From the IMG/VR virus record IMGVR_UViG_3300032236_000690, positions 1-32,715 of that record: a stretch of DNA of 32,715 nucleotides, one strand, 5' to 3'. Both the position numbers and the translations under genes were made by a program. Position 1 is the first letter of the stretch; the number at the start of each line of letters is the position of its first letter. Positions 25,601 to 32,715 of this stretch are shown piece after piece. Source of the stretch: a virus. The notes under the pieces were generated by a model. It did not search any database. It saw nothing but the letters and a program-made list of their open reading frames with translations, and had not been told where the DNA came from.

Positions 25601-27448
25601 TGCTGTATCTAATAAATTTACTGCGTCAACATCATTAATAATTTCTGTACTAAATAATTTTGCTGCTTCTTTTGCTGCTATTGATTCTGGAGTAAATAGT
25701 TCACCAAATGATTTTGCTCCAGTTAATAAGTTTTTAAATGCAAATACACCCTTTAATACGTTACCAATAAGGTTAGCAAATACACCAGTAAGCATAATAA
25801 CAGGTCCAGCAATTGCAACTCCCGCTGCCAAGATACCTAAAATTAATTTAATTGGGCCAGGAATTGCACTAAATGCTTTTGATACCCCATCACCAAACTT
25901 TAAAATAACAGTTGCAAATGACATAATCTTTTCTCCAAGCGGAATAAGATCTGCCTTAATAGTTTCAATTGCTCTTTTAAATTTTCCAGTTACTGATTCT
26001 GTAGAAATTTTCATTTCGTTTGCAGCAACACTTGCAAGATCTGCATTGCTTGCATTCATTAATTCAAATGCTGTTTGCGTCTGGCTTCCTACTTGACCAA
26101 GATTTGCCAACAAAGCAGAAATTCTTGCTTCTTGGAATTTACCAAATAATTTTTCAATAAGTTGTGCTCTTGCAAGTGGAGCAATATTTTCTAATGCTTT
26201 TTGAAGAGTTTGAATCATCAATACTGGATTGCCACCAGTTTTTGTTGCAACATCAGCAATATTAATATTGTATGCTGCAAATGCATCTTTAGCAGCCTTT
26301 GTAGGATTAATAAGCGATGCTAATGCTGATTTAATTGCGTTAGCAGATTGTGCTGCTGGAATACCTGCTTCTTTCATTGCAACCATCATTACAGCAGTAT
26401 CTTTAAATGATCCACCTAATTGTTGAACAATTGGTCCAACTTTTGGAATACCTGCAGCCAAATCTTGAAGGCTTGTTGAGGTTTGGTTTTCAACTGCGTT
26501 AAGGAAGTTAACCGCATTACTTCAGTCTTGCGTACTTAACTTATAAACATTTTGAAGAGAAACTGTTGTTTGCATTGCATCTTGAGTACTCATTTCGCCC
26601 AACTTAGTTAGACGCATTGCTTCTCTTGTTGCCGTTAAAAGATCATTACCAGTTTTACCAGTTGCTGCTAAATCAGCAGCCATAGCAGCAGTATCTTTTG
26701 CTGCAATACCCATAGTTCTTGCTAACTCGACAGCAAGTGCAGTTACATCAGATTTAATTCCATCAAGAACTTGCTTTGTGGGTGCCTGTAATCCAGTTCC
26801 ATAAACTTTTTGCAAGCGTACAAGTTCATCATTTACTTGTTGAAAAGTTGTCATTGCTTGCTTACCAAATAATGTCATTGGTACTGTTAAGCCAACAGTT
26901 AACTGACGACCCGCCCATTGAGTATTCTTACCCCAGTTAATTAAAGATTGCGATCCTTTTTCAACAGCAATGTTATAAAGGTTTTGCATATTAGTTGCAA
27001 TTTGGGTAGACTTTGCAACTTCATTAATCTTGGTAGGCGTGTATACTGAAAATACACCCTGCTTTGTAGGATCTGCTTGAACAATAGAGTTTTGTAGTTT
27101 TGTTTGTTCAATAGCAAGTGCCCTCATTTGGGCTTGTGCTTCTGCAGACTTGCCCTTGATAATAGCAAAATATTCTGTAAGTTTTAACTTACCATTTACA
27201 AGGGCTTGTCCAAATTTTTCTGTTTCTGATTTTAATTGAACTGTTTGTTGCGTAAATTGACCAGTTGAAAGCATCGTTGCTTTAAACGCTGCTTGTGCAT
27301 TATTTAAGTCTTTAACAAGAGATGAACCTAATCCAACTCCAGCAATACTCTTATTTAAAGAGTCAACCTGAGTTTTAAGTGCTGCAATTTGAGTATTGAC
27401 ACTCTTAAAGTCGCCAAGTGCGACAATGTTAAGTTCGACTCTAGCCAT
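22637..27448 (-). CDS. tape measure protein, reading frame interrupted by one TGA
   Basis: The tape measure protein sets tail length and is packed inside the tube. The frame from ATG 27448 to TAA 22637 has 1603 codons, interrupted only by TGA at 26522-26524 (codon 309). Reading is continuous across it: ...YKLSTQD, stop, then SNAVNFLNAVENQTSTSLQD and AGIPKVGPIVQQLGG. This block looks like the conserved TP901-type tape measure domain. Hydrophobic segments lie near residues 520-570 (GPIKLILGILAAGVAIAGPV). GGGIIPGSGNSDSYPAMLMP and PGEAVIPK form the usual tape-measure motif. A coiled coil lies near the C-terminus. At 0.15 nm per residue an intact protein would give a tail of about 240 nm (inference). 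The downstream part has no good start of its own, only a TTG at 26461. Confidence 0.85.
26522..26524 (-). other. in-frame TGA within the tape measure gene
   Basis: TGA at codon 309, in GAC TGA AGT. The frame is intact before and after it, and conserved-looking sequence continues across it. It is either a true nonsense change, an assembly or read error, or a suppressed stop. Confidence 0.85.
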
Positions 27449-27451
27449 TCA

Positions 27452-27760
27452 TCACTCCCCCAGTTGCATGATTCCTATACCTGCATTTACACCAAAACCT
27501 TCATTTGTTGCTTGGAATCCCTTAAGATCAGCAATATCCATTGTGACCTTCTCTTCATCTTCTGCATCAAGATCAATGCCTTGAATCGCTGCAAAGAATT
27601 TTCTTTCTCTTTTCTCTGCTTCACGACTTGCTTTTAAAGTTGCAATCAATTCTTCTATTGAAAGATTTGATTCCAATTCATCATAGTTTTTCCAATGACC
27701 TAACAAAAAGACTTCTGCTTCTAGGGCTGCTAGATCTAGTTCGTCCCAACTAGTGCTGCC
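27452..27760 (-). CDS. tail assembly chaperone, -1 frame extension (gpT-like)
   Basis: This is the T-like extension of the tail chaperone pair. It has no convincing start: the only early start in this frame is TTG at 27706. The frame is open back to the five-G site, where a -1 slip continues GG then STSWDELDLAALEAEVFLLG and HWKNYDELESN, reading to TGA at 27452. This would make a fusion of about 206 residues (104 from the G part, 102 from this part). The charged, helical sequence (ASREAEKRERKFFAAIQG) fits gpT extensions, which bind the tape measure. The stop sits four bases before the tape measure ATG. Confidence 0.8.
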   Translation of the reverse strand, partial: GSTSWDELDLAALEAEVFLLGHWKNYDELESNLSIEELIATLKASREAEKRERKFFAAIQGIDLDAEDEEKVTMDIADLKGFQATNEGFGVNAGIGIMQLGE

Positions 27761-28071
27761 CCCAAGAGGTTTGGGTCGTTAAGTTTTAGCCCTCCTGCGA
27801 CCTCAAGGATCTTCATTAGGGTTGGAATTTCAATGATTTCTTCAAACTTATCTTTGTCTGTGGATAGTTCTGGCTTGAGGGTTTTAAGGCAAACCATGGC
27901 AGCCTCGATAAAAATATTCATAACATCATCTTCTGATGATACTGCTTCGTCGTCCATCTTCTTAATAACGACCATAAAATCTTTTAATTGCTTAATAGGC
28001 AATGGCTTTAAGGTGAGTGTCTCACCGTTTGATAGTTCTACTTCTAATACATCGTATACTGTTGTTGGCAA
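27736..28071 (-). CDS. tail assembly chaperone (gpG-like)
   Basis: A 111-residue chaperone that keeps the tape measure soluble until the tube forms. It is strand-rich at the start (TVYDVLEVELSNGETLTLKP), then helical (EDDVMNIFIEAAMVCLKTLK). It starts with TTG at 28071, supported by AGGAG seven bases ahead and a promoter at 28097-28124. No usable ATG is in frame. Near its end TTG GGG GCA contains five Gs (27759-27763), the frameshift site. It lies between tail tube and tape measure genes, the standard place for lambda gpG/gpGT-type pairs. Confidence 0.85.
   Translation of the reverse strand: MPTTVYDVLEVELSNGETLTLKPLPIKQLKDFMVVIKKMDDEAVSSEDDVMNIFIEAAMVCLKTLKPELSTDKDKFEEIIEIPTLMKILEVAGGLKLNDPNLLGAALVGTN
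27757..27763 (-). other. -1 frameshift site between the tail chaperone genes
   Basis: The minus-strand run of five Gs (27759-27763) spans TTG GGG GCA in the gpG frame. A GGG-decoding tRNA can slip back one base onto GGG, after which GGC AGC is read and the T frame continues to 27452. Confidence 0.75.
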
Positions 28072-28096
28072 GTTAATGCTCCTTTTCCTCTTCTAC

Positions 28097-28124
28097 ATTA
28101 TACCAAGATAACACGCATAAACAA
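28097..28124 (-). promoter_or_regulatory. promoter-like site before the tail chaperones
   Basis: TTGTTT (28119-28124), 16 bases, TATAAT (28097-28102) with TGG ahead (TGGTATAAT). It lies just after the hairpin that follows the tail tube gene, so it probably restarts transcription for chaperones and tape measure. Confidence 0.55.
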
Positions 28125-28126
28125 AT

Positions 28127-28157
28127 TCAAGACCCCGCCATTTCTGACGGGGCTTGA
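28127..28157 (-). terminator. intrinsic-terminator-like hairpin after the tail tube gene
   Basis: TCAAG (28127-28131) pairs with CTTGA (28153-28157) and CCCCG (28133-28137) with CGGGG (28148-28152), with one bulged A and a ten-base loop. On the minus strand the stem is followed by ATTTGTTTA, a modest T-rich stretch. Confidence 0.7.
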
Positions 28158-28191
28158 AATTCTATATTAAGTTGTATTCTAATATTAGATA

Positions 28192-28947
28192 TTAGATAGT
28201 TCCCCAAACACGGTCAATAACGACTCCATATTCGGTTCCTGCATACTCAGTTTGTGAGTCATCAGGTAAGCAACGGAAGTTCACTGGGAACACAGTTGCA
28301 GCATCACGCTTAAGACCATGCATTGTTGTGTCAATGTTTACAACACGACGAGCAACATATACACGCTCTTTTTGCTTAAGATCTGAAGTGTGAACAGGTG
28401 AAACTGCTCCACCCGCTCCAGATGAAAGTGATGGATCGTATGAAGATCCAATCTGACGTGGGGCAGAACCTACTGCAAGAAGAACACGCTCAACTGGTGT
28501 ATCACCAACAGCACCTGCTGCTAAATTGAGAGTAGACTTGTATGTTGAAGATGTTCCAGTATTTGACAGTGTGTAAACTGGGTTTCCTGATGCATCTGTG
28601 TAGAAATCTGATTGTCCCCATGAAAGGGTAAGGTTTTCGAGAGTTGCCTCAACGAGTTCTGTCTTAAGAACCACCTTAAGTGTTTGCTTGAAAAGACGAG
28701 CAGCATCAAGAAGTTGATCAACCATAACTTCACCATAATTTGGTTCGTATGAGATTTCAATACCTGTTGATGTAAAGCCTACCTCACGGTAGTCTGTTCC
28801 AGAATTTAGTGCTGCACGAGCAGATGAACCTGCTGTGAGAATACTTGAAATATCTGTTGCTTTTGTTGTTGGGCGGTTAGCACCATTCTTATTCGAGATG
28901 AATAGATTTGCTGCTCCGACGATAACGTTTCTAGTACTTGTAGCCAT
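28192..28947 (-). CDS. major tail (tube) protein
   Basis: A 251-residue tail tube protein. It opens MATSTRNVIVGAANLFISNK, the pattern of siphovirus tube proteins, with later ISYEPNYGEVMVDQLLDAAR and FKQTLKVVLKTELVEATLEN. The end includes VYVARRVVNIDTTMHGLKRD and FPVNFRCLPDD, closing with a VIDRVWGTI strand. It would polymerise into stacked hexameric rings. It sits between tail terminator and chaperones as expected. It has its own promoter-like site upstream and an intrinsic-terminator-like hairpin after it, suggesting separate, high expression. Confidence 0.9.
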   Translation of the reverse strand: MATSTRNVIVGAANLFISNKNGANRPTTKATDISSILTAGSSARAALNSGTDYREVGFTSTGIEISYEPNYGEVMVDQLLDAARLFKQTLKVVLKTELVEATLENLTLSWGQSDFYTDASGNPVYTLSNTGTSSTYKSTLNLAAGAVGDTPVERVLLAVGSAPRQIGSSYDPSLSSGAGGAVSPVHTSDLKQKERVYVARRVVNIDTTMHGLKRDAATVFPVNFRCLPDDSQTEYAGTEYGVVIDRVWGTI

Positions 28948-29013
28948 ATTTTATTTTCACCACCTTATTTATTTTGAGATAAAAAAGATTGGCAATTTAC
29001 TTCCTCGTTGATA

Positions 29014-29041
29014 ATAATATCATTAATTTATGATAAGACAA
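29014..29041 (-). promoter_or_regulatory. promoter-like site before the tail tube gene
   Basis: TTGTCT (29036-29041), 16 bases, TATTAT (29014-29019) with TGA ahead (TGATATTAT). It lies in the 97-base gap upstream of the major tail protein. Confidence 0.45.
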
Positions 29042-29044
29042 ACT

Positions 29045-29560
29045 TTAGAGATATCTTCCTGTTTGTCCATCTACTTCACGGCTATATGAGTATACGATGG
29101 ATATAAGACCTGTCATGAACCCGCCTTCATTTTTAAATGGCTGGACTGGATCTGCGCTTTCAAGATGGAAGAAGTGAAAGGTAAATGGACTATCACTAAC
29201 AAGTTCAAGATTGATTTCTTTGGCTGATTGATCATATCTTCTAAATAGGTCAATCATAAAGTTGATAACTGTCTGGATTTGATTTTCATCTGTTGAGGTT
29301 ACTCCAAAAGACATCATTTCTTCTTGCATCCACCATTGAACTCCGCCATGTCTTTGCAGAATGTCATATGTTAGGTACGGTTTTCCAGGAAGTAGGTTAT
29401 TAAACTCTGGCACTTGTTGGGTTGGGATAATTGGTACTAAAGGGCTAAAGAATCCGTCAGCGTAATAGTCCTGCTCATTAAACAGTTTGGCATTCTGTAA
29501 TTCTTGCCAAAGCACCTTTCTAATATCGTAAGATGCTACCTTTGTGTAATCTGGTGTCAT
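29045..29560 (-). CDS. tail terminator protein
   Basis: A 171-residue protein in the position of the tail terminator (lambda gpU-like), just before the tail tube gene. Features are the N-terminal helix ASYDIRKVLWQELQNAKLFN, a beta strand region with HGGVQWWMQEEMMSF, a helix INFMIDLFRRYDQSAKEI, then strands with FTFHFFHLES and GFMTGLISIVYSYSRE. It would stop tube growth and join the tail to the head. Its ATG overlaps the previous stop by four bases (ATGA). The call rests on gene order and fold-like pattern. Confidence 0.75.
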   Translation of the reverse strand: MTPDYTKVASYDIRKVLWQELQNAKLFNEQDYYADGFFSPLVPIIPTQQVPEFNNLLPGKPYLTYDILQRHGGVQWWMQEEMMSFGVTSTDENQIQTVINFMIDLFRRYDQSAKEINLELVSDSPFTFHFFHLESADPVQPFKNEGGFMTGLISIVYSYSREVDGQTGRYL

Positions 29561-30285
29561 TTAACATTTCCCCCTATGCCATACTTTGCTTGTAAAAGTT
29601 GAGTTACTTTTTTAACAACCTCTTTTGGACCTGCTGCATCAGCATTTAAAACAAGTGCTGTTTCATCAATAATTGTTTGATATAGGCCAGATGAATCAAT
29701 AATTTCTCCAGCATATCTACTATACCATTCTAGCATAAATGTTGCTAGGGCATTTTTTGTTTCCCGCCCTCCAGGATTTAAGTTTCTAACTATTTGTCCT
29801 GGCGGTATAAACTTAATTCCATCTGCTCCAAGAAACGCTAAAGTTCTTTTGGCTTGAAAAACAACTGGTGTTCCGTTTTCCATTACTTTTGCTTTGTCTC
29901 TAAATACAGATCTACTTGTAACTGATTTACCAGTTTTTCCAGGGGAAGCAAGTTGTACTGGTACTGGAACTAAAGTTTTTGATGGTAAAAATGTAGTATT
30001 GATTCCAAATGAACCACGAATTACTTTATCTCTACTTAAAACAAAAAGCCTTGCGCTTCTTTGACCAATTCTGTTCCACTCATAAAGGTGATGCATTTTT
30101 TTAGGATTTGACACTGAATAGCGATCAACCTCAGACATAAATCTTTTACCAGTTATTTGAAATATTGATTCTGCCATAACATCTGAAATCTGAGAACTTG
30201 TTAATGCCATGGCACCATCAACCTTTAATTTAAGTTCTGATTGTATATTTTTAATATCTGATTGTTTAATTTGAAGTGTTATCAT
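29557..30285 (-). CDS. head-tail joining / neck protein, HK97 gp10-like
   Basis: A 242-residue protein from ATG 30285 (MITLQIKQSDIKNI). It has a helical N-terminal third with many Ile/Leu/Met (MALTSSQISDVMAESIFQIT), then a basic beta region (KTLVPVPVQLASPGKTGKSV) and a C-terminal helix (VVKKVTQLLQAKYG). Gene order places it where HK97 gp10-type neck proteins occur. A TTG at 30339 would add 18 residues and a long overlap, but I prefer the ATG, which overlaps the upstream gene by 20 bases. It ends in TGA. Confidence 0.68.
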   Translation of the reverse strand: MITLQIKQSDIKNIQSELKLKVDGAMALTSSQISDVMAESIFQITGKRFMSEVDRYSVSNPKKMHHLYEWNRIGQRSARLFVLSRDKVIRGSFGINTTFLPSKTLVPVPVQLASPGKTGKSVTSRSVFRDKAKVMENGTPVVFQAKRTLAFLGADGIKFIPPGQIVRNLNPGGRETKNALATFMLEWYSRYAGEIIDSSGLYQTIIDETALVLNADAAGPKEVVKKVTQLLQAKYGIGGNVK

Positions 30286-30718
30286 TGTGCTGTACTGGTA
30301 CCCTCTGTAATGTGGCTTCAAAATAAGAAACTTTACCAAACGGATCTAGCACTGGGTGAGATGAAAATACCTCAAAGATTGAATCTGGTTGGTTATATCT
30401 GTCAATTTCTACAAAAACCTGTTGACCGTCACTTGAACGAATATTGTTAATTCTCCAACGCTTACTAAGCAATTCTAATGACTTGATCTTAAGTTGTAGT
30501 TTTTCACTATAACCGCCGTCTGATCCTCTATCAAAAGTTTTGCTGTCACCTCTTGTAGATGCACCACCAGATTTAATTGGTTCTACTTTGCATTGAATTG
30601 TTTTATCATAGTTCCATTGCCTGCTCATAAAGCCAGAATTTGGATCTTGTATGTTTTCCTGCACATATATTTCTGCAGTCATATTCATAATTGATGATAT
30701 AAGTGATGAATTAAACAT
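30266..30718 (-). CDS. head-tail stopper-like protein
   Basis: A 150-residue protein rich in beta strands. Residues 14-30 (TAEIYVQENIQDPNSGF) and 34-47 (RQWNYDKTIQCKVE), then EKLQLKIKSLELLSKRWRIN and IFEVFSSHPVLDPFGKVSYF, match the layout of small stopper/closure proteins (SPP1 gp16-like) that plug the portal channel. Its start overlaps the stop of the connector gene as TAATG, and the gp10-like gene follows. Function is by position and style. Confidence 0.65.
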   Translation of the reverse strand: MFNSSLISSIMNMTAEIYVQENIQDPNSGFMSRQWNYDKTIQCKVEPIKSGGASTRGDSKTFDRGSDGGYSEKLQLKIKSLELLSKRWRINNIRSSDGQQVFVEIDRYNQPDSIFEVFSSHPVLDPFGKVSYFEATLQRVPVQHNDNTSN

Positions 30719-31665
30719 TAGATTATGACAATATTGGTATTGCGGTATTGATCCAAGATATTATCTACGGTAACGTTACCTGTACCATTGAATGCCCCTC
30801 CTGCCATTTCAAATGAAATTTCTGAAAGATTAACCTTGTTTAGATATTTATTTCTCCAGTTATAATCGTTGGCAAGAATATCTCCAACTAAAAGCATTGC
30901 TGCAATCTTGATGTCTTCTGGCACATATTTAAATCCAACCTGACCTTGGAATTTATATCTTGCATTATCTCTAAAGCGACCATAGTAAAGTACTGCTGGG
31001 TCTACTTGATTATCGTATCTTACATCCCAACCCTGGTTTACAATTCTTGCAGTAAATCCAGTTGGGCTAATTTCTAGACCAAACCCAAAATTGTTAAATA
31101 CTGGGCTTACTGTATTGTCAATTAGAAGGATGTCGTTTTCCCAAATCTTATCTAGGGTTAGCATAGGCTCTACAAGATGTATTGCATCTGAGCCATTTCC
31201 AAATGCTTCTTGAGAATCATATCTATTATAAAAACGAAGGCTTGTATATCCTTCAATAATTGTTCTTGCTACCTTTTCTGCATAAGCAATTGTCTCTGGA
31301 CTTTTGTAATTTAATTCTGCTGGGCTTGCGCCATATCCATGAAAATCTTGTATATCATTAACTGTTGCATAAACGTTGCTAACTCTATAAAAATCTTCCT
31401 GATCAAATTGAGTTCCATTAATTAAATAATGCCAAATTACTTTTAAAACTCTTGGCATGTTTGTAAGTTGTGGAGTGAGTAGGTATGAATAAACCCCAGT
31501 CGGGCTTTCATCAACTACGTTGCTTGAAAAACCTATGAGTGGGGTCGCATCATTATCAGCATCATAGATGCTAACTGTTGGCAGGGTATCTGCTTGAACT
31601 AGAATAGCGTCATTGTAGACGTTGAGATGTATTTTCTCCTGTGTTCCTTTATTGATATCCTGCAT
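30718..31665 (-). CDS. head-tail connector/adaptor with an extra N-terminal beta domain
   Basis: A 315-residue protein. The C-terminal half is adaptor-like: ETIAYAEKVARTIIEGYTSL and FKYVPEDIKIAAMLLVGDIL form the helices, with a central beta-hairpin region. The first 100 residues are different and beta-rich (IHLNVYNDAILVQADTLPTV, GVYSYLLTPQLTN, GTQFDQEDFYRVSN). They resemble the Ig-like extension found on some baseplate or connector proteins. This makes it longer than typical adaptors (about 100-200 residues). An AGGAGG ribosome site precedes ATG 31665. Fusion of the two parts is inferred from the sequence change. Confidence 0.7.
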   Translation of the reverse strand: MQDINKGTQEKIHLNVYNDAILVQADTLPTVSIYDADNDATPLIGFSSNVVDESPTGVYSYLLTPQLTNMPRVLKVIWHYLINGTQFDQEDFYRVSNVYATVNDIQDFHGYGASPAELNYKSPETIAYAEKVARTIIEGYTSLRFYNRYDSQEAFGNGSDAIHLVEPMLTLDKIWENDILLIDNTVSPVFNNFGFGLEISPTGFTARIVNQGWDVRYDNQVDPAVLYYGRFRDNARYKFQGQVGFKYVPEDIKIAAMLLVGDILANDYNWRNKYLNKVNLSEISFEMAGGAFNGTGNVTVDNILDQYRNTNIVII

Positions 31666-31675
31666 TTAAATCCTC

Positions 31676-32074
31676 CTAGGCGTAAAACTCCTGAACTTCC
31701 CGTGGAGTTGCTGGTCTAAAACCATCTTGTGAGTCAAAAATTGACTGTGCATCTGATTCAGACATTGCTACAAATGGGTGTTCCTGAGTAAATGTATATC
31801 CACCCGTATTATACGAATGGTTCATTCTGTCCATCTTTACAAGCACTGTTTCTGTTGTCTTCATGATCTTTTTCTCTCTTGCTTTCTTCTCAAACTCTGG
31901 AACTTCTACTTCTTCTTTTTCAGCCCCAGAAAACTTGTCGTACATCTGATATGTAATTCCCTCTTCTTCAAGCAGGGCAATGATTTCTTGTTTAGTTTTA
32001 GATCCTTCTGCATCAACTCCAAATGAGTCTGCAATCTTTCTTAATTCTGTAACTTTTAGATCTGTAAATGACAT
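31676..32074 (-). CDS. small head-region protein with SAP/Rho-N-like N-terminus
   Basis: A 132-residue protein. Its first 37 residues (LKVTELRKIADSFGVDAEGS then KTKQEIIALLEE) look like a SAP or Rho N-terminal helical motif, used to bind nucleic acids. The middle (EKEEVEVPEFEKKAREKKIM) is very charged. The C-terminal third (NTGGYTFTQEHPFVAMSESD) is distinct, with HPFVAMS typical of a small structural fold. It sits just after the capsid gene and may be a head protein or connector-associated factor. GAGAGGA precedes ATG 32074, and a new promoter lies upstream. Confidence 0.65.
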   Translation of the reverse strand: MSFTDLKVTELRKIADSFGVDAEGSKTKQEIIALLEEEGITYQMYDKFSGAEKEEVEVPEFEKKAREKKIMKTTETVLVKMDRMNHSYNTGGYTFTQEHPFVAMSESDAQSIFDSQDGFRPATPREVQEFYA

Positions 32075-32097
32075 TTAATTTCCTCTCGTCATTGATT

Positions 32098-32106
32098 ATT
32101 ATAGCA
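32098..32106 (-). promoter_or_regulatory. extended -10 promoter after the capsid gene
   Basis: TGCTATAAT on the minus strand, directly after the capsid hairpin. No good -35 is seen, as the -35 region lies in the hairpin. It is 24 bases before ATG 32074. Confidence 0.5.
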
Positions 32107-32118
32107 GAAAATGGCTAA

Positions 32119-32140
32119 GGGGAATACCTAAGTATTCCCC
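32119..32140 (-). terminator. hairpin after the capsid gene, terminator-like
   Basis: GGGGAATAC (32119-32127), loop of four, GTATTCCCC (32132-32140): a perfect nine-base stem. The following minus-strand sequence has only a short CATTTT run, so it is either a moderate terminator or a 3' mRNA-stabilising hairpin. Confidence 0.6.
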
Positions 32141-32160
32141 CGCCTTGCAACTAATTAATA

Positions 32161-32715
32161 TTAGTATGTGTTTCCGTTTGTACCACCAGAAATATTTGCA
32201 CCGTGTGTTACGGAACCAAATGCTCCTGAAGCGACAGAACCTGAAACCTTGACATTCTTAACGATGACGTGTGCATCGTAGTTCTCAACCTGGCAGCCAA
32301 CACGAATGAATAGAGTGTATTCAATTGTGTCCTTCTTTGGTTGGAACAAACGATAAACAGTTACGTCACGCTTGATACCAATGATAAAGTTCTGTGGGAA
32401 TGTGAGATGGAGGTCACCATGTAACCCTGATGGGCTAGTATAGTCGCCTGCACGTGTCTCATCAAACAATGGAACGCTGATTACTGGAATTCCAAATGCG
32501 AATGGAGTTACAGTACCTGGACCACCGTCGTTTGCAGCAACATCACCACGGATAACGCCAGAAGCGATATCGAATGGATTGAATCCTGCAGATGACATAG
32601 CAGTTAGGTTGTATAGGTAATCCTGTGTCAAGTTCGATCCTGTGAAGAAGCGAAGTTGATTACGGCGTTGCTTATACTTACGTGGCATGGTCTTGATTGC
32701 AAGGTTGAAAACAGC
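32161..32715 (-). CDS. major capsid protein, C-terminal part (start outside the window)
   Basis: The frame is open to the right edge, so only the last 184 residues are visible. An ATG at 32688 exists, but upstream codons (AVFNLAIKT) continue the frame, so it is not the likely start. The sequence has capsid-like strands: FAFGIPVISVPLFDETRAGD, FPQNFIIGIKRDVTVYRLFQ and EYTLFIRVGCQVENYDAHVI, the usual HK97-fold C-terminal order with a GIPV...PLF loop and the IIGI.RD.T strand. It would build the icosahedral shell. A hairpin follows the gene and separates it from the next genes. Confidence 0.85.
   Translation of the reverse strand, partial: AVFNLAIKTMPRKYKQRRNQLRFFTGSNLTQDYLYNLTAMSSAGFNPFDIASGVIRGDVAANDGGPGTVTPFAFGIPVISVPLFDETRAGDYTSPSGLHGDLHLTFPQNFIIGIKRDVTVYRLFQPKKDTIEYTLFIRVGCQVENYDAHVIVKNVKVSGSVASGAFGSVTHGANISGGTNGNTY

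Noticed and set aside
25584-26096. 170-residue open frame on the plus strand inside the tape measure gene
   Set aside because: It is antisense to a well-supported gene, has no ribosome site or homology-like pattern, and such frames are common opposite low-complexity genes.
22637-26461. Tape measure downstream part as an independent gene
   Set aside because: Its only start is a TTG without a ribosome site, in the same frame as the upstream part and inside a conserved block, so it is the continuation of one interrupted gene.
26522-26524. Alternative genetic code with TGA as a sense codon
   Set aside because: Other well-defined genes end in TGA (7782, 27452, 29557), and no other in-frame TGA was noticed in the genes here.
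27452-27706. 84-residue independent gene
   Set aside because: Its start is TTG without a ribosome site, and the frame continues upstream to the slip site, so it is the frameshift extension.
30286-30339. TTG start of the gp10-like gene
   Set aside because: It would overlap the upstream gene by 74 bases, and no ribosome site is seen. The ATG at 30285 is favoured, though its ribosome site is also weak.
32161-32688. Complete 175-residue capsid-like gene
   Set aside because: The frame is open beyond the ATG to the window edge with matching sequence, so it is the C-terminal part of a longer gene.

Overview
The window is a contiguous piece of a tailed double-stranded DNA phage genome. Every supported gene is on the minus strand, so transcription runs from high to low coordinates. 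The tail genes (tail terminator, tail tube, frameshifted chaperone pair, about 1,600-codon tape measure) indicate a long non-contractile siphovirus tail, and the capsid protein looks HK97-like. The DNA is AT-rich, packed, and full of short stop/start overlaps such as TAATG. No integrase, repressor, tRNA or CRISPR array was seen. The host cannot be read from the sequence. A low-GC aquatic bacterium, perhaps a freshwater actinobacterium, is a guess from overall style only.

Layout in transcription order. 32715-29045 holds the end of the major capsid protein, a small head protein, and the connector/neck proteins ending with the tail terminator. 28947-22113 holds the tail tube protein, the gpG/gpGT chaperones (-1 frameshift on five Gs), the tape measure gene and a distal-tail-like protein. 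22113-9945 holds a large hub-like protein, two minor tail proteins and two long fibre-type proteins. 9898-5929 is an accessory block: two small coiled-coil proteins, two 2-oxoglutarate/Fe(II) dioxygenases, a short surface-repeat protein, a lectin-like or fibre-tip-like protein, an HNH endonuclease, a calcineurin-like metallophosphoesterase, a holin-like membrane protein and a zinc-ribbon protein. 5983-1 is the replication block: HTH/AT-hook protein, small helical proteins, DnaB-type helicase, primase, gp32-like single-strand DNA-binding protein and a DnaE-type polymerase that runs off the left edge.

Most intergenic gaps carry a promoter-like site, and six contain TGnTATAAT (a seventh has TGATATTAT). 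The capsid and tail tube genes are each followed by a hairpin and then a fresh promoter, which suggests transcript-level control of stoichiometry.

Main points of interest: (1) the last fibre protein carries 15 GVSPV pentapeptides followed by a complete mini-Hint (bacterial intein-like) domain, four residues before its C-terminus; (2) two prolyl-hydroxylase-type dioxygenases are encoded just downstream of this proline-rich fibre, so they may modify it; (3) the tape measure gene has one in-frame TGA inside a conserved stretch, while TGA is used as a normal stop elsewhere; (4) the chaperone pair has a clear -1 frameshift architecture.
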